A stretch of 64,000 nt of DNA, taken from NCBI GenBank assembly GCA_012931725.1, contig CM022944.1, forward strand, positions 75,548,151-75,612,150, written 5' to 3'. Position 1 is the stretch's first letter; the number at the start of each line of letters is the position of its first letter. Of this stretch, positions 33,078-44,277 are shown piece after piece. Made by a program: the position numbers and the translations under genes. The DNA is from Litsea cubeba. Taxonomy: Eukaryota > Streptophyta > Magnoliopsida > Laurales > Lauraceae. Under the pieces are notes generated by a model. It was not told the DNA's origin. It saw only the letters and a program-made list of their open reading frames with translations, and ran no database searches.

Positions 33078-36000
33078 TGATGGACCAGCGCATCCTGCTC
33101 GCTCAGTTCTACCGAGGTCGGCGGACGTGGGAGTCCATTTGGGTCCTACCCTTTCATAACTGGAGGGGGTAGAGGCGTGCATCAACATTTCTTTTGTGTG
33201 GGTGTGCCAAATTTTCTATTTTACTTGGAATTGCAAGTGGTGATCCGGAGACCAACCTTCGCAAGTAAAAAGGAAATCAACTTCTTTCAAGTTTTCCATT
33301 GCACATATATTTAACAAAAGAGACATTTTCTTGATTTGCCGTGAAAGGCGATTTTTTGGCATTTATACCCGATTTTGGCATTTATAGCCGATTTTTGGCA
33401 TTTATAGCCGATTTTGGCGTTTATAGCCGATTTACAATCCTTATCAATAATGAAAGACAAGAGTTGTGATTTTTGTCTATTTTGAAAAAATACAAACTAC
33501 AATGAAAAGCAAGAAAATGAGGATCCAACTTCTCAGGAGATTGTGGGGGACCCATTCAGATTGACGGTCGCAAGCCATATGTGGACTTCGCCATCATCCA
33601 TGCAGATGAGAACAGAGGATGCTATTGATTCGCTTGGCTATAACCTCAGGTTTTTAGAGGACAAAGACCAAAAGAAGGTCCTATGTCCAATAAAAAACTA
33701 AGTAGACGGGCTGAAAAGCCACATCTAAGCCATTGAAGGCAGAAAGAGAAGGCAAGGACCTTGGGGGGGATACCCCCCAAGGGACTTTTGTCACCTTGTA
33801 GCAGTGGTCGGTGTAGAACTTCCGCAGAGTTTTCTCTCTTTCTTTCTCTCAGATTTCTAATGCCTTTTTCTGTCTGAGTTTCCGGATTTTCTACAGTCTA
33901 TTGTGTGTTGTTTCTTCTTGGAGTGCTCTCCTATTTATAGGCTTTTTGGTAGCCATTTAGGAGAGTTTATGGGCTTTTATTGTCATTAAGCCGCATAATG
34001 GGAGGAGTTACAGGATTTAATTCCTTTATTTTGTAACTCCTTTTTCTTGGCTTCTGATTGTCGGAGGAGATTGAGGGCATTTAATCTCCTTTAATCGCCA
34101 TGATGGGAGGAGTTTCATGGTTTAAATGTCATGAATCTCTTGACTTGTAACTGCTGGATGCTTGCTTCTGATTGGGCCGTCTAAAGAAATGGATTAATGA
34201 CTGTAATATGTTGGAAATTAGGTGGGCCTCTAGGATAGGTTTCAAAAACTTTTTGAACCACTTGATACAGGGATCAACTATCCATAGGGCTATCAATGTT
34301 TCCAGGATGCAAACCCTCTATCTCATCTATCACGATTAGTAATATAATCTATCTAGGAGATAGAAAATAATAACAAACATGCAACAAAGATCTATATCAT
34401 ACAAGAAAATAGATTATACCTTTGGAGCTCGGTTGTGCTCTAATGGAGAATTTGCTACTTTCTTTGATGACGAACCCTTTCCCGAATCAAATAGGTTTCT
34501 CCAAAACCCAATGGCCTTCCACGCTATTACCCGAATCAGAATCTCTTTCTCAAGAAGATGGGTGGGATCTTCAAGAGAAGACAACTAGGAACTTAAAGGA
34601 ACTAGAAGAGGGAGAGAAGAGAAGTGCAACTCTTGCACAAAGGGGGCTGGGCATGAATTCCAAGGATGGACGTCCAAGCCCCCTTTGGTCCCTTTTTATA
34701 GCTTTTGCAAACTACTCTTTACTAATTTAATTAGAAGTCTCACTTCCAAATTAATTAGTAACTTTCTTCTCTTTCTTAATTACAATAGAAGTCTCATTTC
34801 CATTAATAATTAGAAACATACTATTACCACTATTAGAAGTCTCACTTCAAATAGAAATAGTAACTTTCCTTTTAGAGTTCAACTAGAATTAGTATCCGTC
34901 TGATGATTGGGCTAGCGTGGGGACCACTAGGGATTCCTTAGAAAGCTGGCTCCAACTGGAACACGTGACCCCACATCTCATGTGCAATCCGGGCCCACAG
35001 TTAATTGCAAATAATTCCACTATATAAATGCAATTGAACTCCAGTCTTAGGAAATTACATAGAAGACCCTAAACTTCCCTATTAACTCAAGTAGGCCCCT
35101 CCATCAATATCCATGGATCAATTGGACCTGTCTTCCAAATTAGATCCATATCTTATTGTCCTTGAGCCCCAATTAATTATAATGATCAATGGTACCTTTC
35201 CAATTAACTCTTAATCGGAATGGGTGTACACTTACCAATGATTAAATCCATTAATTGGCACAAGGGGATACTAGAGATAGATTCCATCTTGACCATTGAA
35301 TGTTCCCACAGCTCTACTACCACGTACCCAAATCACCGAGGTGTTGACCTACAGTTGGCCTCACTCATTGGTGATTCAAAGCAAATGAATAGATAGAAAC
35401 TTGAGTTCATTAATGTCTCAGGATTAAGAGCTTACTGCTAGGAAATTATGAGAGCAAACCTTAATATAAAGACAGTGTTTATAAGGTGCTTCTCATGGTC
35501 CTTCAATACATCCAATGTACCAGCACTATGATCCAGAATCTTTCATTCTGATGATTGAGACAAATCACACTATCTCATAGTGATCAAAATGCTGCAACCT
35601 TGTTAGTATGAGATGTCCAGTCTCATCACTGGTTGTGAAGATATTCAAGTATAAGATTTATTATACATGTCTCCTGTATGTGGATCTCATCCATACACAT
35701 GTATTATATCTAGTATACTTATGGACTCCGGTTCATCTCATGAACCATTATGTCATTCGTATTGGTTAAGTGCAAGTATATAATTAAACATCATTCATCT
35801 CATGAAATGGAAAGCATGAATATATTGATTAATAAAGAAATGAATCAATTTATTACACCATATGCTGGTATTGAGACCATAAAACTAACATAATAAAGCT
35901 AGTCAATTAATCGCATTAAGTGGTCGCCGAGCAGTAGAAGAGTCGCAGGCCGTGCCGCGTCTTTTGGGATTCTTCTGGCGATGATCAATGATGGATCTTC

Positions 36001-37171
36001 ATGTAGATCGGCATTAGATGACCATGTAACTTCAGGTATTGGTTGCCAATAGCGTGTCGGTGCCACCTGTCCTGTCGATTTCTCGATCGGTCGGGTAGAA
36101 AGCACACTTTTTTTGGTTGACCGGTTGGCGATCAATGTTGATTTCGATACTCTTGATGATTGACCCGTGATTTTGACGGATGTCAGAGGATTTGATGTCT
36201 CAAAAGTATGAATTTTGGAAAATACCAGAGGTCAGACGCTTCGAATCACGAAGACATGGCGAAAAAAAAAAGGGGTTTCCGGGGCCCTCTCGGCGATCCC
36301 GGGCTCCAGGGTCGCAGGGGCCTGCGACCCTAGGCCGGTTTTCCCCCCTTTTGTCCCGTTTTGTGTACGTTTTTACTGTTTTTTTATTCTTTCTTCTTCT
36401 GTATTTTTCCTTGACATTTTTTATCATTTATTGCCTTGATTTCCCTGTAGAAAACCTGATGAGAATCCTTGCATTTTGTTTTGCAAAGTTTTCAATTTTC
36501 TGAGAAAGCCGAAGACTTTGTCGCGCAGAGCTGCCGATTTTCCGTCAGAAGCTGAAACTGGGTCAAACGATGTCAGAATGACCTTAAATTTGGGGTGAAG
36601 CCTGCTGAGCAATAAATAAGACCAACCATAGGCTTTTGTTTGAGTTTTGTAGCCATTTGGGGTCCTATCACCAGTAGACTTGCTTTTGTCGCGATGAAGA
36701 TGTCGCGGATTGATGTGCGGTCAACCGATGTCCGATTGACTTGAAATTTGATAGGGAACCTATTGGAGTCATTTTAGGATGATCCATAGGCTCTGTCTTG
36801 GAAACCATGGTCCCGGGGAGCTTCGCCGCCTAGAGGCCTGATTTAGCTGTTCGAGGGTTGATGTAGGGTCAAACGTTGTCGGTTTTGAGATCATCCATCG
36901 GCTCTGATCGAAGATTTGGTGTCTCCGATGCTTTTGCCGCTGAGAGCTCTTTTTCAGCTACCGGAGAAGCGAAGTTAGGCCAAATGATTTTGAAATGGCC
37001 CAAAACTTCTTGTATACTCCTCTTTTGGCTGTCTTGAAGGATCTTGCAGTTTTTGTTTGATTCTGACCAGATTTGATTTTTTGAAAGTAGCGTTGCCTAT
37101 TTATGGCAGGTTGCGACTTCATGTAGCTTTTTGGATCTTGAAGAAGCAAAGTGACATTTTTGGTGTCAACA
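33078..37171 (-). repeat. 3' LTR of the second Tat element, split by a solo LTR
   Basis: Without the insertion at 34209-35890 and one TAATA copy it is about 2407 bases, against 2395 in the other LTR. It contains four GCATTTATAGCCGATTT-type repeats at about 33358-33432, also present in the right LTR at 56200-56276. Confidence 0.92.
34209..35890 (-). mobile_element. Copia-type solo LTR inside the Tat LTR (1.68 kb)
   Basis: TGTTGGAAATTAGGTGGG ... AAAACTAACA, flanked by TAATA at 34204-34208 and 35891-35895. The sibling LTR has a single TAATA at 57042-57046 and no insertion. Same family as 11511-13353. A minus-strand TATA box is at 34692-34701 (CTATAAAAAG). No coding sequence. Confidence 0.92.
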
Positions 37172-37186
37172 AATGCCCCCTCGAGG
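37172..37186 (-). other. Polypurine tract of the second Tat element
   Basis: The minus strand reads CCTCGAGGGGGCATT directly before the 3' LTR. Confidence 0.85.
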
Positions 37187-37600
37187 CTGTATGTGGCAAG
37201 TTAGGGGATCAGGTTTTGGTTTTTGGTTTTGGTCTTGTGACCTAACAAGCTGTATGTGGCAAGTTAGGGGACCAGGATTTGGTTTGGATTTTTGCAGAAT
37301 GTCTATTTCAAGATTTTGGCTCAATTTGGTAGATGAGGCTGGATGGTTTGGTTTTTGGAAGCTCATGGGACTTGAAATTCTCTTTTGTATGGTCGAATCA
37401 ACTCAAAAGAGGTATGGAACCATTTTTGTATGCTCTTGGTAAGAGGGATTTCTCTTTGACTAAAAGCCTAATTTTTTTTTTTAGTGCCTAGGTGGTCAAA
37501 CCTGGCTCATATGGGCTAACCCATGGGACCTTAAGCTTTTGAAATGGCTTAGATCTCATATGGCGTCATTTTATAAAGAATATCAAAAAAATATCTCCTT
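37187..37600. repeat. Short direct repeat next to the PPT
   Basis: CTGTATGTGGCAAGTTAGGGG occurs at about 37185 and 37251, a 66-base direct repeat. The remainder is unremarkable non-coding 3'UTR. Confidence 0.6.
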
Positions 37601-37830
37601 TGGATAGAGAATATCTGAGAATATCTTTACTTGAAGAGAATCTCTCATGTTCCCTTTATTTTGGGAGAGAATATCTCAAGATATCTTCCTTTGGGAAAGA
37701 ATCTTTATTGATCCCATCTTTTGGGAGAAAATCTCTCATTGATTTCTTTTTGGGAGAGAATCCCTCAAGATATCTTTCTTTTGGGAAAAAATCTTTCTAA
37801 TTTCTTTCTTTTGGTGAGGTTACTAATTAG
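37601..37830 (+). repeat. Imperfect repeats upstream of the antisense promoter
   Basis: Units of roughly 35-40 bases around TTTGGGAGAGAATCTCTC and CAAGATATCTTTCTTTTGGG recur five to six times. They end about 45 bases before the TATA box at 37876. They may be promoter-proximal elements, but this rests on position alone. Confidence 0.7.
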
Positions 37831-37875
37831 TAACACTTACCTCTTTCTTCTTTCCTTCTTTGGTTTGCTCTCTTC

Positions 37876-37883
37876 TATAAAAG
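37876..37883 (+). promoter_or_regulatory. TATA box of the antisense gene in the second Tat element
   Basis: TCTTCTATAAAAGCAAGG. The TATA box is followed by a CT/CTT-rich leader of about 120 bases and an ATG at 38005, a typical plant promoter layout. Confidence 0.65.
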
Positions 37884-38004
37884 CAAGGAGGAGGTTGGAT
37901 CTCTTGCTCTTATTGCTTTCTTTTGTAACAATCCTAAGAGGGCCTCAGGACCAAGAGTTCTTCTTCTTCAAGATCTTCAAGACTTTTCTTCTTCTTCTCC
38001 ATCA

Positions 38005-39138
38005 ATGGCTTCAAGTAAGTTCCCTTTTTCAAGAAAACCCCACTGTAGGAAAAAAAAAGTTCTTTCTTTCTTTTTTGTTTCTTTTTTTTTTCACGTGTTT
38101 GCTCTTTTTTTTTACACGTTTTTTTTCATGCTTTCTTCTTTTTTTTTTCTTTTGTGGGCAGTATGGACAGATCCGTGCGGATCTGGCCGTACGGCCACGT
38201 GGCCTGTGGGCCAGCCCCTTTTTCTCTCTTTTTTTTTTTGTTTTCTTTCTCTTTTTTTTTTCGAGAAAGTTTCTTTTCTTTTTTTTGTTCTTTTTTTTTC
38301 TCCTTTCTCCTTTTTTTTTGAGAAAGTTTTCTTTTCTTTTTTACTTGCTCATCATGATAATGCATTTTTTTTTTTTGCAAACCAAGATGTTCAATGCATG
38401 TATATTTTTTTGTAAATTGAATTATAGCATGATGTGATAGCATACCTGGAAGTTTTTGCAAATTTGAGAATTTGGAGCTCTTGGATTGAGACTCTCCTTG
38501 TAGGACATTTGGATGCCGGATTTGGCATGATCCAGCATGTGCATGAGATTCTCGGTGATGCCGAAAAGGCTGGCCTGGATGTCACAGGTGCCAGGGCGAT
38601 CGTTGATAGGATCATTGAGCTGGGTGACAAATGGTTTGAGTCCATGGGTTTGGCTGATGACCAGTTCTTCAAGAAGATGTTCCTGGATCCTGCTGATAAG
38701 GCTAAGTCTGACCTGGATGAGGTTACACAAAGCAGGAAGCAGATAGTCCGAAAGAAGAACTTAGAAGAGCTAGCCATAATTGGGCTGACACATGACCTTA
38801 ACATCCTTGATAGGGAGGTCGATGAGGCCATGAAACGTCTTGAGCATCTGCAGGCACAAGTCGCTCCCAAGTGGGCTGCAATAATAAAGGCTCGTGACAG
38901 GGAGAGCGCTCTGATTCGCCGGGTTGCAGATGCCGATCGAGTTCTTGAAAGGAGGTCTCAAGAGAACAAATAATAACGAACTGCTCGGGATAAGCTTCCC
39001 GATGTGAAAGAAGGATTGCAGCATTCTCCAGCATCTCATGGCAAGTTCCTGAAGAAGCGTGCCTTGGAATCCCTGATGGCTGAAGCCAAAAGTTTGCTTG
39101 AGGAGCTGAAATCTTGGCTGGAGACCATTTTTGGTTGA
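38005..39138 (+). pseudogene. Antisense gene (aORF-like) of the second Tat element
   Basis: It is on the strand opposite to gag-pol, 3' of integrase. I infer exon 1 at 38005-38014 (ATGGCTTCAA), a donor GTAAGT, a T-rich intron 38015-38440 ending GTGATAG, and exon 2 from 38441; the join keeps the frame and gives MASTYLEVFANLRIWSSW. Exon 2 then reads LLVGHLDAGFGMIQHVHE and a long charged helical region (VDEAMKRLEHLQAQVAPKW) likely to form a coiled coil. Two adjacent TAA codons (38971-38976) end it, yet the same frame stays open and protein-like for 53 more codons (KRALESLMAEAKSLLEELKS) to TGA at 39136-39138. No known domain recognised. It does not visibly resemble the aORF at 29054-31102 beyond position and a coiled coil. 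Confidence 0.6.
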
Positions 39139-39500
39139 GCTCCTGTTTTTTTCTTTTTGTAACAGAAACTATCCTTCTTTCCGTTTTTTGGTACCACATG
39201 TATTTTTTTGGTACTCTTTTTTTTGTAGTGTTTGGGAACACTTTCTTTTTTTTGGTACCGCATGTATTTTTTGGTACTCTTTTTTTCTTGTTTTGTTTTC
39301 CCTACTCTTACTTAAATCTTTTTGTGATGAAAGTAATTGCTAAATGGGATGTTTTTCTTTTGTTTTCCCTACGCTCATTTAAATCTTTTTGTGATGAAAG
39401 TGATTGCTAAATGGGATGTTTTTTTTTTTTTTGTTTTCCCTATGCTCACTTAAATCTTTTTGTGATGAAAGTGATTGCTAAATGGGATTTAATCAAAAGC
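39139..39500. repeat. 3'UTR tandem repeats, 66-72 bp unit
   Basis: Three near-identical units around TTTTGTGATGAAAGTGATTG and TAAATGGGATG (about 39296-39490), preceded by two TTTTTTTGGTACC(A/G)CATG units at 39190-39275. Confidence 0.8.
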
Positions 39501-39534
39501 TTGTCATTTTGTAAAAATCTTTTGTCAAATGATT

Positions 39535-39795
39535 GTTTTGGCATGGAAGCCAAATTTTGTTTGTGGCATGGAAGCCGATTTTTGGCATGAGAGCCAGCTT
39601 TTTTTTATGGCATTAATAGCCGATTTGTGGCATTGATAGCCGGTTTTGGTGGCATCTATAGCCGGGTTTATGGCATTGATAGCCGGGTTTTTTGAAAGCC
39701 AATTTTTTTTTTGTTTGTGGCATTGATAGCCGGTTTTGTTTTGTGGCATTGATAGCCGGTTTGTTTTGGTGGCATCTATAGCCGTTTTGGTTTTC
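39535..39795. repeat. GGCATTGATAGCCG repeat array
   Basis: Variants of GGCATTGATAGCCGGTTTT and GGCATCTATAGCCG occur about ten times with irregular T-rich spacers. The LTRs of the same element carry GGCATTTATAGCCGATTTT four times, so 3'UTR and LTR share a repeat word. Confidence 0.85.
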
Positions 39796-40210
39796 AAAAA
39801 TGCAAGTATCGACTAAAAGTCGCCTCCCTGCTGAATGTTCTTGCAAGTATCGATGGAATGTCGCATCCTTGCTCATTCGGTTGCGAGTATCGATGGAATG
39901 TCGCATCCTCGCGGATTTGGGTGCAAGTATCGATGGAATGTCGCATCCTTGTTTTTCAAAAATTTTGGTTTTGCGGGTACTGACTTGAAGTCGTTTCCCT
40001 ACGATTTTTGAAATTTGTGGTTTTCTCGAACCTTTGGGTCATGGATATCAACTGAAATGTTGCATCTCCACGGTTTTGGATTTAGCAAGTATCGACAAAA
40101 TGTCGCTTCCCTGCTATTTTGGAAGTGTCGAACGTGGTTCGCATGCTACCGATTTGTGCGAGTATCGACTAAGCGTCGCTTCCCCGCAGTTTTTTGAAAA
40201 ACCATTTTTT
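39796..40210. repeat. GTATCGATGGAATGTCGCATCC repeat array
   Basis: About seven units of 50-70 bases around GCAAGTATCGATGGAATGTC, several with CGACTAAAAGTCGCCTCC-type variants. It is adjacent to the previous array in the 3'UTR. Confidence 0.85.
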
Positions 40211-40538
40211 TTTGTTTAAGGACACGAGGGTCATGAGTTTTGACCTAAAACCATTTAGGCGGTAAAAGGTAGGGTGGACTAGGGTGGAGATCCCCGAATC
40301 CGGATTTTGTTTCAAACCATGAATTTTGGGATCAAGGGTTGAAAGTTTTGGTCAAGTTAGGGAAAGGTTTCTAAACTTGGATTTTTGAACAATAAAACGA
40401 TGAAAGTAAGCATTGTTTAAATTTCTAGAAATTTCAACATTTGACATGAAAATTCTAAAAAAGGTGGGTTTAGCGAGCGTGTACCTGGAAACCGGTTTTG
40501 GCCGTACAGGCATTGCTCTTACCCAGTTGGGTGAGTCT
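40211..40538. other. 3'UTR after integrase, no feature seen
   Basis: Non-coding stretch between the repeat arrays and the integrase stop codon. Nothing else recognised. Confidence 0.5.
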
Positions 40539-41411
40539 TCAAGCGTAGTACCGCTTTAAGAACTTGCCGTTGATGGGTAGCATACATCTGTCACCCTCCA
40601 TGTTTAGGAGTGCGTATGCGCCGTTGGAGAAAACCTTGTCGATGACGTAGGGTCCCTCCCATTTTGGCTCAAATTTGCCTTTGGACTTGTGAGCGAAGAC
40701 CATTGGTCTTTTTACCGCAAGAACCAAGTCACCCTTTTTGTAGGCGCGTTGCCTGACCTTTTTGTCGAAAGATCCTACCATGCGTGCTTGGTAAAGTTCA
40801 ATGCTTTGTCGAGCTTCGAGCCATCTCTCATCAAGATTGTCCAGCTCATGGAGTCGCAACTTGACATTGCTTTCTTGAGTCATGTTATTTTGCAAGGATA
40901 CCCTCAAGGAAGGAATTTGTACTTCCAAGGGCACGACAGCTTCGCATCCATAGACCAAGGAGAATGGTGTGCTATGGGTTGGTCCTCGAACGGTGGTTCG
41001 ATAGGCCCACAAAGCTTCAGACAGCTTGTCGCTCCAGTCTCTTTTGTGACTAGAGACCATTTTTTTAAGGATTTTGCAGAGTGTCTTGTTGAAAGTTTCT
41101 ACTAATCCGTTTGCTGCTGGATTGTATGGAGTCGAAGGACAGCTTTGGATTTTGTATTTATCGCAGAACCTGTAGAATCGATGATCCCGGAATTATGGTC
41201 TGTTATCATGGACGAATCTTTTGGGTATGCCGAAACGAGAAATGATGTTGGTGCGCAGGAACTGAAGGACTGATGAGGTCTTCATTTCGTTGAGCGCAAA
41301 TGCTTCTAACCACTTGGAGAAATAATCCGTAGCGGCGAAGATGAAGCGATGACCTTTGCTCGAAGGGGGAGAAATAGGACCTATGATGTCCATACCCCAA
41401 GCTTCGAAAGC
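40539..41411 (-). pseudogene. Integrase of the second Tat element, one nonsense codon
   Basis: The minus-strand frame begins at SWAFEAWGMDIIGPISPP (first catalytic Asp), then FIFAATDYFSKWLEAFAL, RFVHDNRP (second Asp), a TAA at 41191-41193, and in the same frame YNPAANGLVETFNKT (catalytic Glu), LWAYRTTVRGPTHSTPFSLV and the C-terminal KGDLVLAVKRP and KWEGPYVI, ending at 40539. All three catalytic residues remain. The N-terminal zinc finger is missing, because the frame starts at a deletion junction at about 41411. Confidence 0.9.
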
Positions 41412-42520
41412 CCATGAAATCGCTGTAGGATGCAGGATCTTCTGTTGGAAGGTTCGAAGGTGGTTCCTCTACAATATTTTCAGAGGCTTCCAGCTCAATG
41501 AAACCTTCTGGGGTTTCAAGGGCATTTCCAGACCAAGGTTTTGTTCCTTTCCACGGGTCTTCTTGATCGGCAATTTTCCCAAGGCTTGCTATGAGATGAT
41601 CCCAATCGCCTGTTGAAACTGGGTCGAAGTAGGCTACTTCTTTTGGAGATAAGGGTTCTTCTGGGTCAGAAGACCACATGTCTGTGCCATCGGACAACAC
41701 CTCTTCATTGTCTGAGAGATTGTACCAATTGGATGAGCTTCCTGAATCTTTGTCAGGTGACTCATCGAAAAGATATCCAGGGAGATCGATGTCTTCATGG
41801 ATTTGAGATGTTGAGGCTTGGTCAGCAAATTGACTTTTAAGCCTCTGTGTCAACTGTCTCAAAGGAGTGTCGGGATCGTACCCTAGCCCGTGTGAAGACT
41901 TTTCTACATAGCAGTAGAGTCTCCAATCTTCCAGCTGGCTTTTGGTCAAGACGGGCCCCAATGGCATGAGAAGACCATGGCCTTCTCCCAAACCGACTGG
42001 GTTTTGAGTATCATAGCCCATTTTCTTCATAATAGCTTGTGCTACAGAACTATACAAGGATAGTTGAGGCATACCTTCATTTTGGAAAGGTTCAAGCACG
42101 GAGTTTGATGAAGAAGCATCCGATCTATGGAAGAAGATCGGCTTTTCCTTTGCTGAAGTTGCTGGAACAACGAAGGAAGCTGACGTAGGATCTTCTATGT
42201 CAGAAGTTGTCTCCATTGGAGTAAGAGCAGGCTGAACTTGCTGAGTGTCAGCTTGGCTTGACGATGTGTTGTCTTCTGGCTCTGAATACGAATCCGTGTC
42301 TTGCATGATAGACACGAAAGAGACAACAAATTTGCCCCCAGGCTTTTGCTTTGCCTTCTTCACTTTAGTTGTTATAACCAAAGGCTTTGAAGGTTTAAGG
42401 GAGATGATGAAGGGAGTTTGAATGCTCTCTTCGAATTTACCGGATGGTTTATTTTCTTCCGGCGATTGTTAAGGAGCCTTGCCTTTATCTTTCTGGAGAT
42501 TTTTGGCAAAGGGTGCTGTG
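41412..42520 (-). pseudogene. Post-protease acidic region with G-patch-like motif
   Basis: A long open minus-strand frame (391 codons from the GTG/ATG at 42381, continuing to 41206 only by running into integrase out of frame). Residues 117-143 read IMKKMGYDTQNPVGLGEGHG, a G-patch-like motif known between protease and RT in Ogre/Tat elements. An acidic Ser-rich linker follows (SDPEEPLSPKEVAYFDP). At about 41411 it joins the integrase core directly. The segment upstream (42382-42520) contains one TAA at about 42469. In frame with 49698-50500 once the gag-only element is removed. Confidence 0.8.
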
Positions 42521-42525
42521 TGCTT

Positions 42526-44277
42526 TGAAAGTCCGGGATCTTAACCCTAGAGGGGGGGTGAATAGGGTGAGCTACACTTAATGACTAATTATGACCAATT
42601 TTAATTTCTTTACAATTAACTAGTCACATGTGATGATTAACATACATAAAATGCGGAAGCTAAACAAATACAATCTCCACAACACAAGATTAATAGTGGT
42701 TCGGCCTCAATGCCTACATCCACTACCGGCTTGTGTTCCTCACACCCCACCGGATTTCCACTATTTATGCTTTTCCAAAAGGCAAAGCAATAACCTCAAC
42801 ACTATGCTTTTCTAGGCTAAGCAATAACCTTACAATGTGCTTTTATAGGCTAAGCAATAACCTTTACACAATGCTTTTCTTAGGCTAAGCAATAACCTTA
42901 ATACATAAAAGATTTCTCTCAAGGAAAGTGTCTTCACAAAATACTCTTATGAGATTACAATTTAGCTCAATAAATTTGCCTCTAAGATAGGCGGATATGA
43001 AAGTGTAATGCAACTCACACAAACACACTAAGTAATGCAAAGTTGAATGCTTATGAGGTGTGTGTGTGAAAACTTCAATCAAGATTAAAATTAAAGCTCA
43101 ATCTATTTTATGCTTAAAGCAACTCAAAAGTTTAATGCTCATAAAAATATTTGATTGAAGTGTAATGCAAATCACATGTTCAAAAATACTAACTTGTAAA
43201 TGATTTATGAAAATCAAGATGACACAAGTTGTATGAAATTAATTTATCCTAAACATGTGATGCATATGCAATGTTGTTTTCAAAATGAAAGTTTAATTAA
43301 AGATCAAATGAATGAAAACAACAAAGATGATTCAAACAAGTTAATGTATCATGCTATAAAGAAATCAAAGATTTTGGCTAAGCATGATTTACAAAGTTTA
43401 AAACAAAACTTGGTTTGAAATCAAGGGTGAAGAATCCTATGACTTAAATCAAAGATTAAGGAAGTAGAGGATTCAACACATCATAGTTTATATGCTAAAA
43501 TCATTTACCAATAATTTAACAAAGCATAAAACAATGATTAAGAAAAGCAAAGGCTTACTTGGTGATTTAACTTCATTAATCCAAGCTTTAGCTTTCCTAA
43601 AGACCCTCTTGGTCTCTCTTAGTTCATCCCATCTTTCTTCTCTTCAAACACCTCAAAGAGTGCTTAGAAGCTCCAAAATGTTCAACACTTTTTCAATGGG
43701 AATGAACCCCTTTTTATACTCAAAAGTTGAGTTCCTGCGTGTCCTCGGTCGACCCCCAGCTTGGCTCGGTCGACCGACCCTTAACGGTAAAAAATCAGAT
43801 CGTTTGAAAAATGCTCAACGGACACTTTCTCGGTCGACCCACAGTGTCTTCGGTCGACCGAAGGCATGGGTTCGGTCGACCGACCACACTGCGGGTCGAC
43901 CCGAGCCCAAGGACCAAAAATCCCATTTTTTGCATATTTAAAGAGATTTCTTTGTGGGATCTTTGGGCCACTAAATCAAGCTTGGAAACATGATTTTAAA
44001 TCATTCTAAGTATTTTAAAATCATGAAACATAAAAAACCAAAAATCATTTGAAACTTTAAATCATTGGCTAGCTTGATTTGTAAAAATTCTTTTTCAAAT
44101 AACATGCATCCAAGATGAAAACCAAAACATGCATGAAACATATGATTTACAAGATTTAAAATAATGCATGTGTAAATCAAGATTTCAAGAATTTCTAAAT
44201 CAATGCATGTGTGAAAATTCATGAGATTAATAAAATGCTAATGCATCCATCAAATTGCAATAAACAAAATCCTAACA
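42526..44277 (-). repeat. 3' LTR of the gag-only element
   Basis: Minus-strand TATA box TATAAAAA at 43711-43718. Just upstream of it in element sense (43746-43920) is a cluster of CGGTCGACCGA palindromes. Nearly identical to the other LTR. Confidence 0.92.
43746..43920. repeat. TCGGTCGACCGA palindrome cluster (promoter-proximal)
   Basis: Six CGGTCGACC or GGGTCGACCC sites within 175 bases, about 30-200 bases upstream of the TATA box in element sense. The same cluster is at 49161-49335 in the other LTR. Confidence 0.88.

Noticed and set aside
37721..38437. Long Phe/Leu-rich frame of 238 codons on the plus strand
   Set aside because: It is a product of poly-T tracts and overlaps the T-rich intron of the antisense gene; no domain and no coding-like composition.
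39535..40210. CRISPR-like spaced repeats
   Set aside because: Repeats are degenerate, spacers are themselves repeated and T-rich, there are no cas genes and the DNA is plant; they are 3'UTR tandem repeats.
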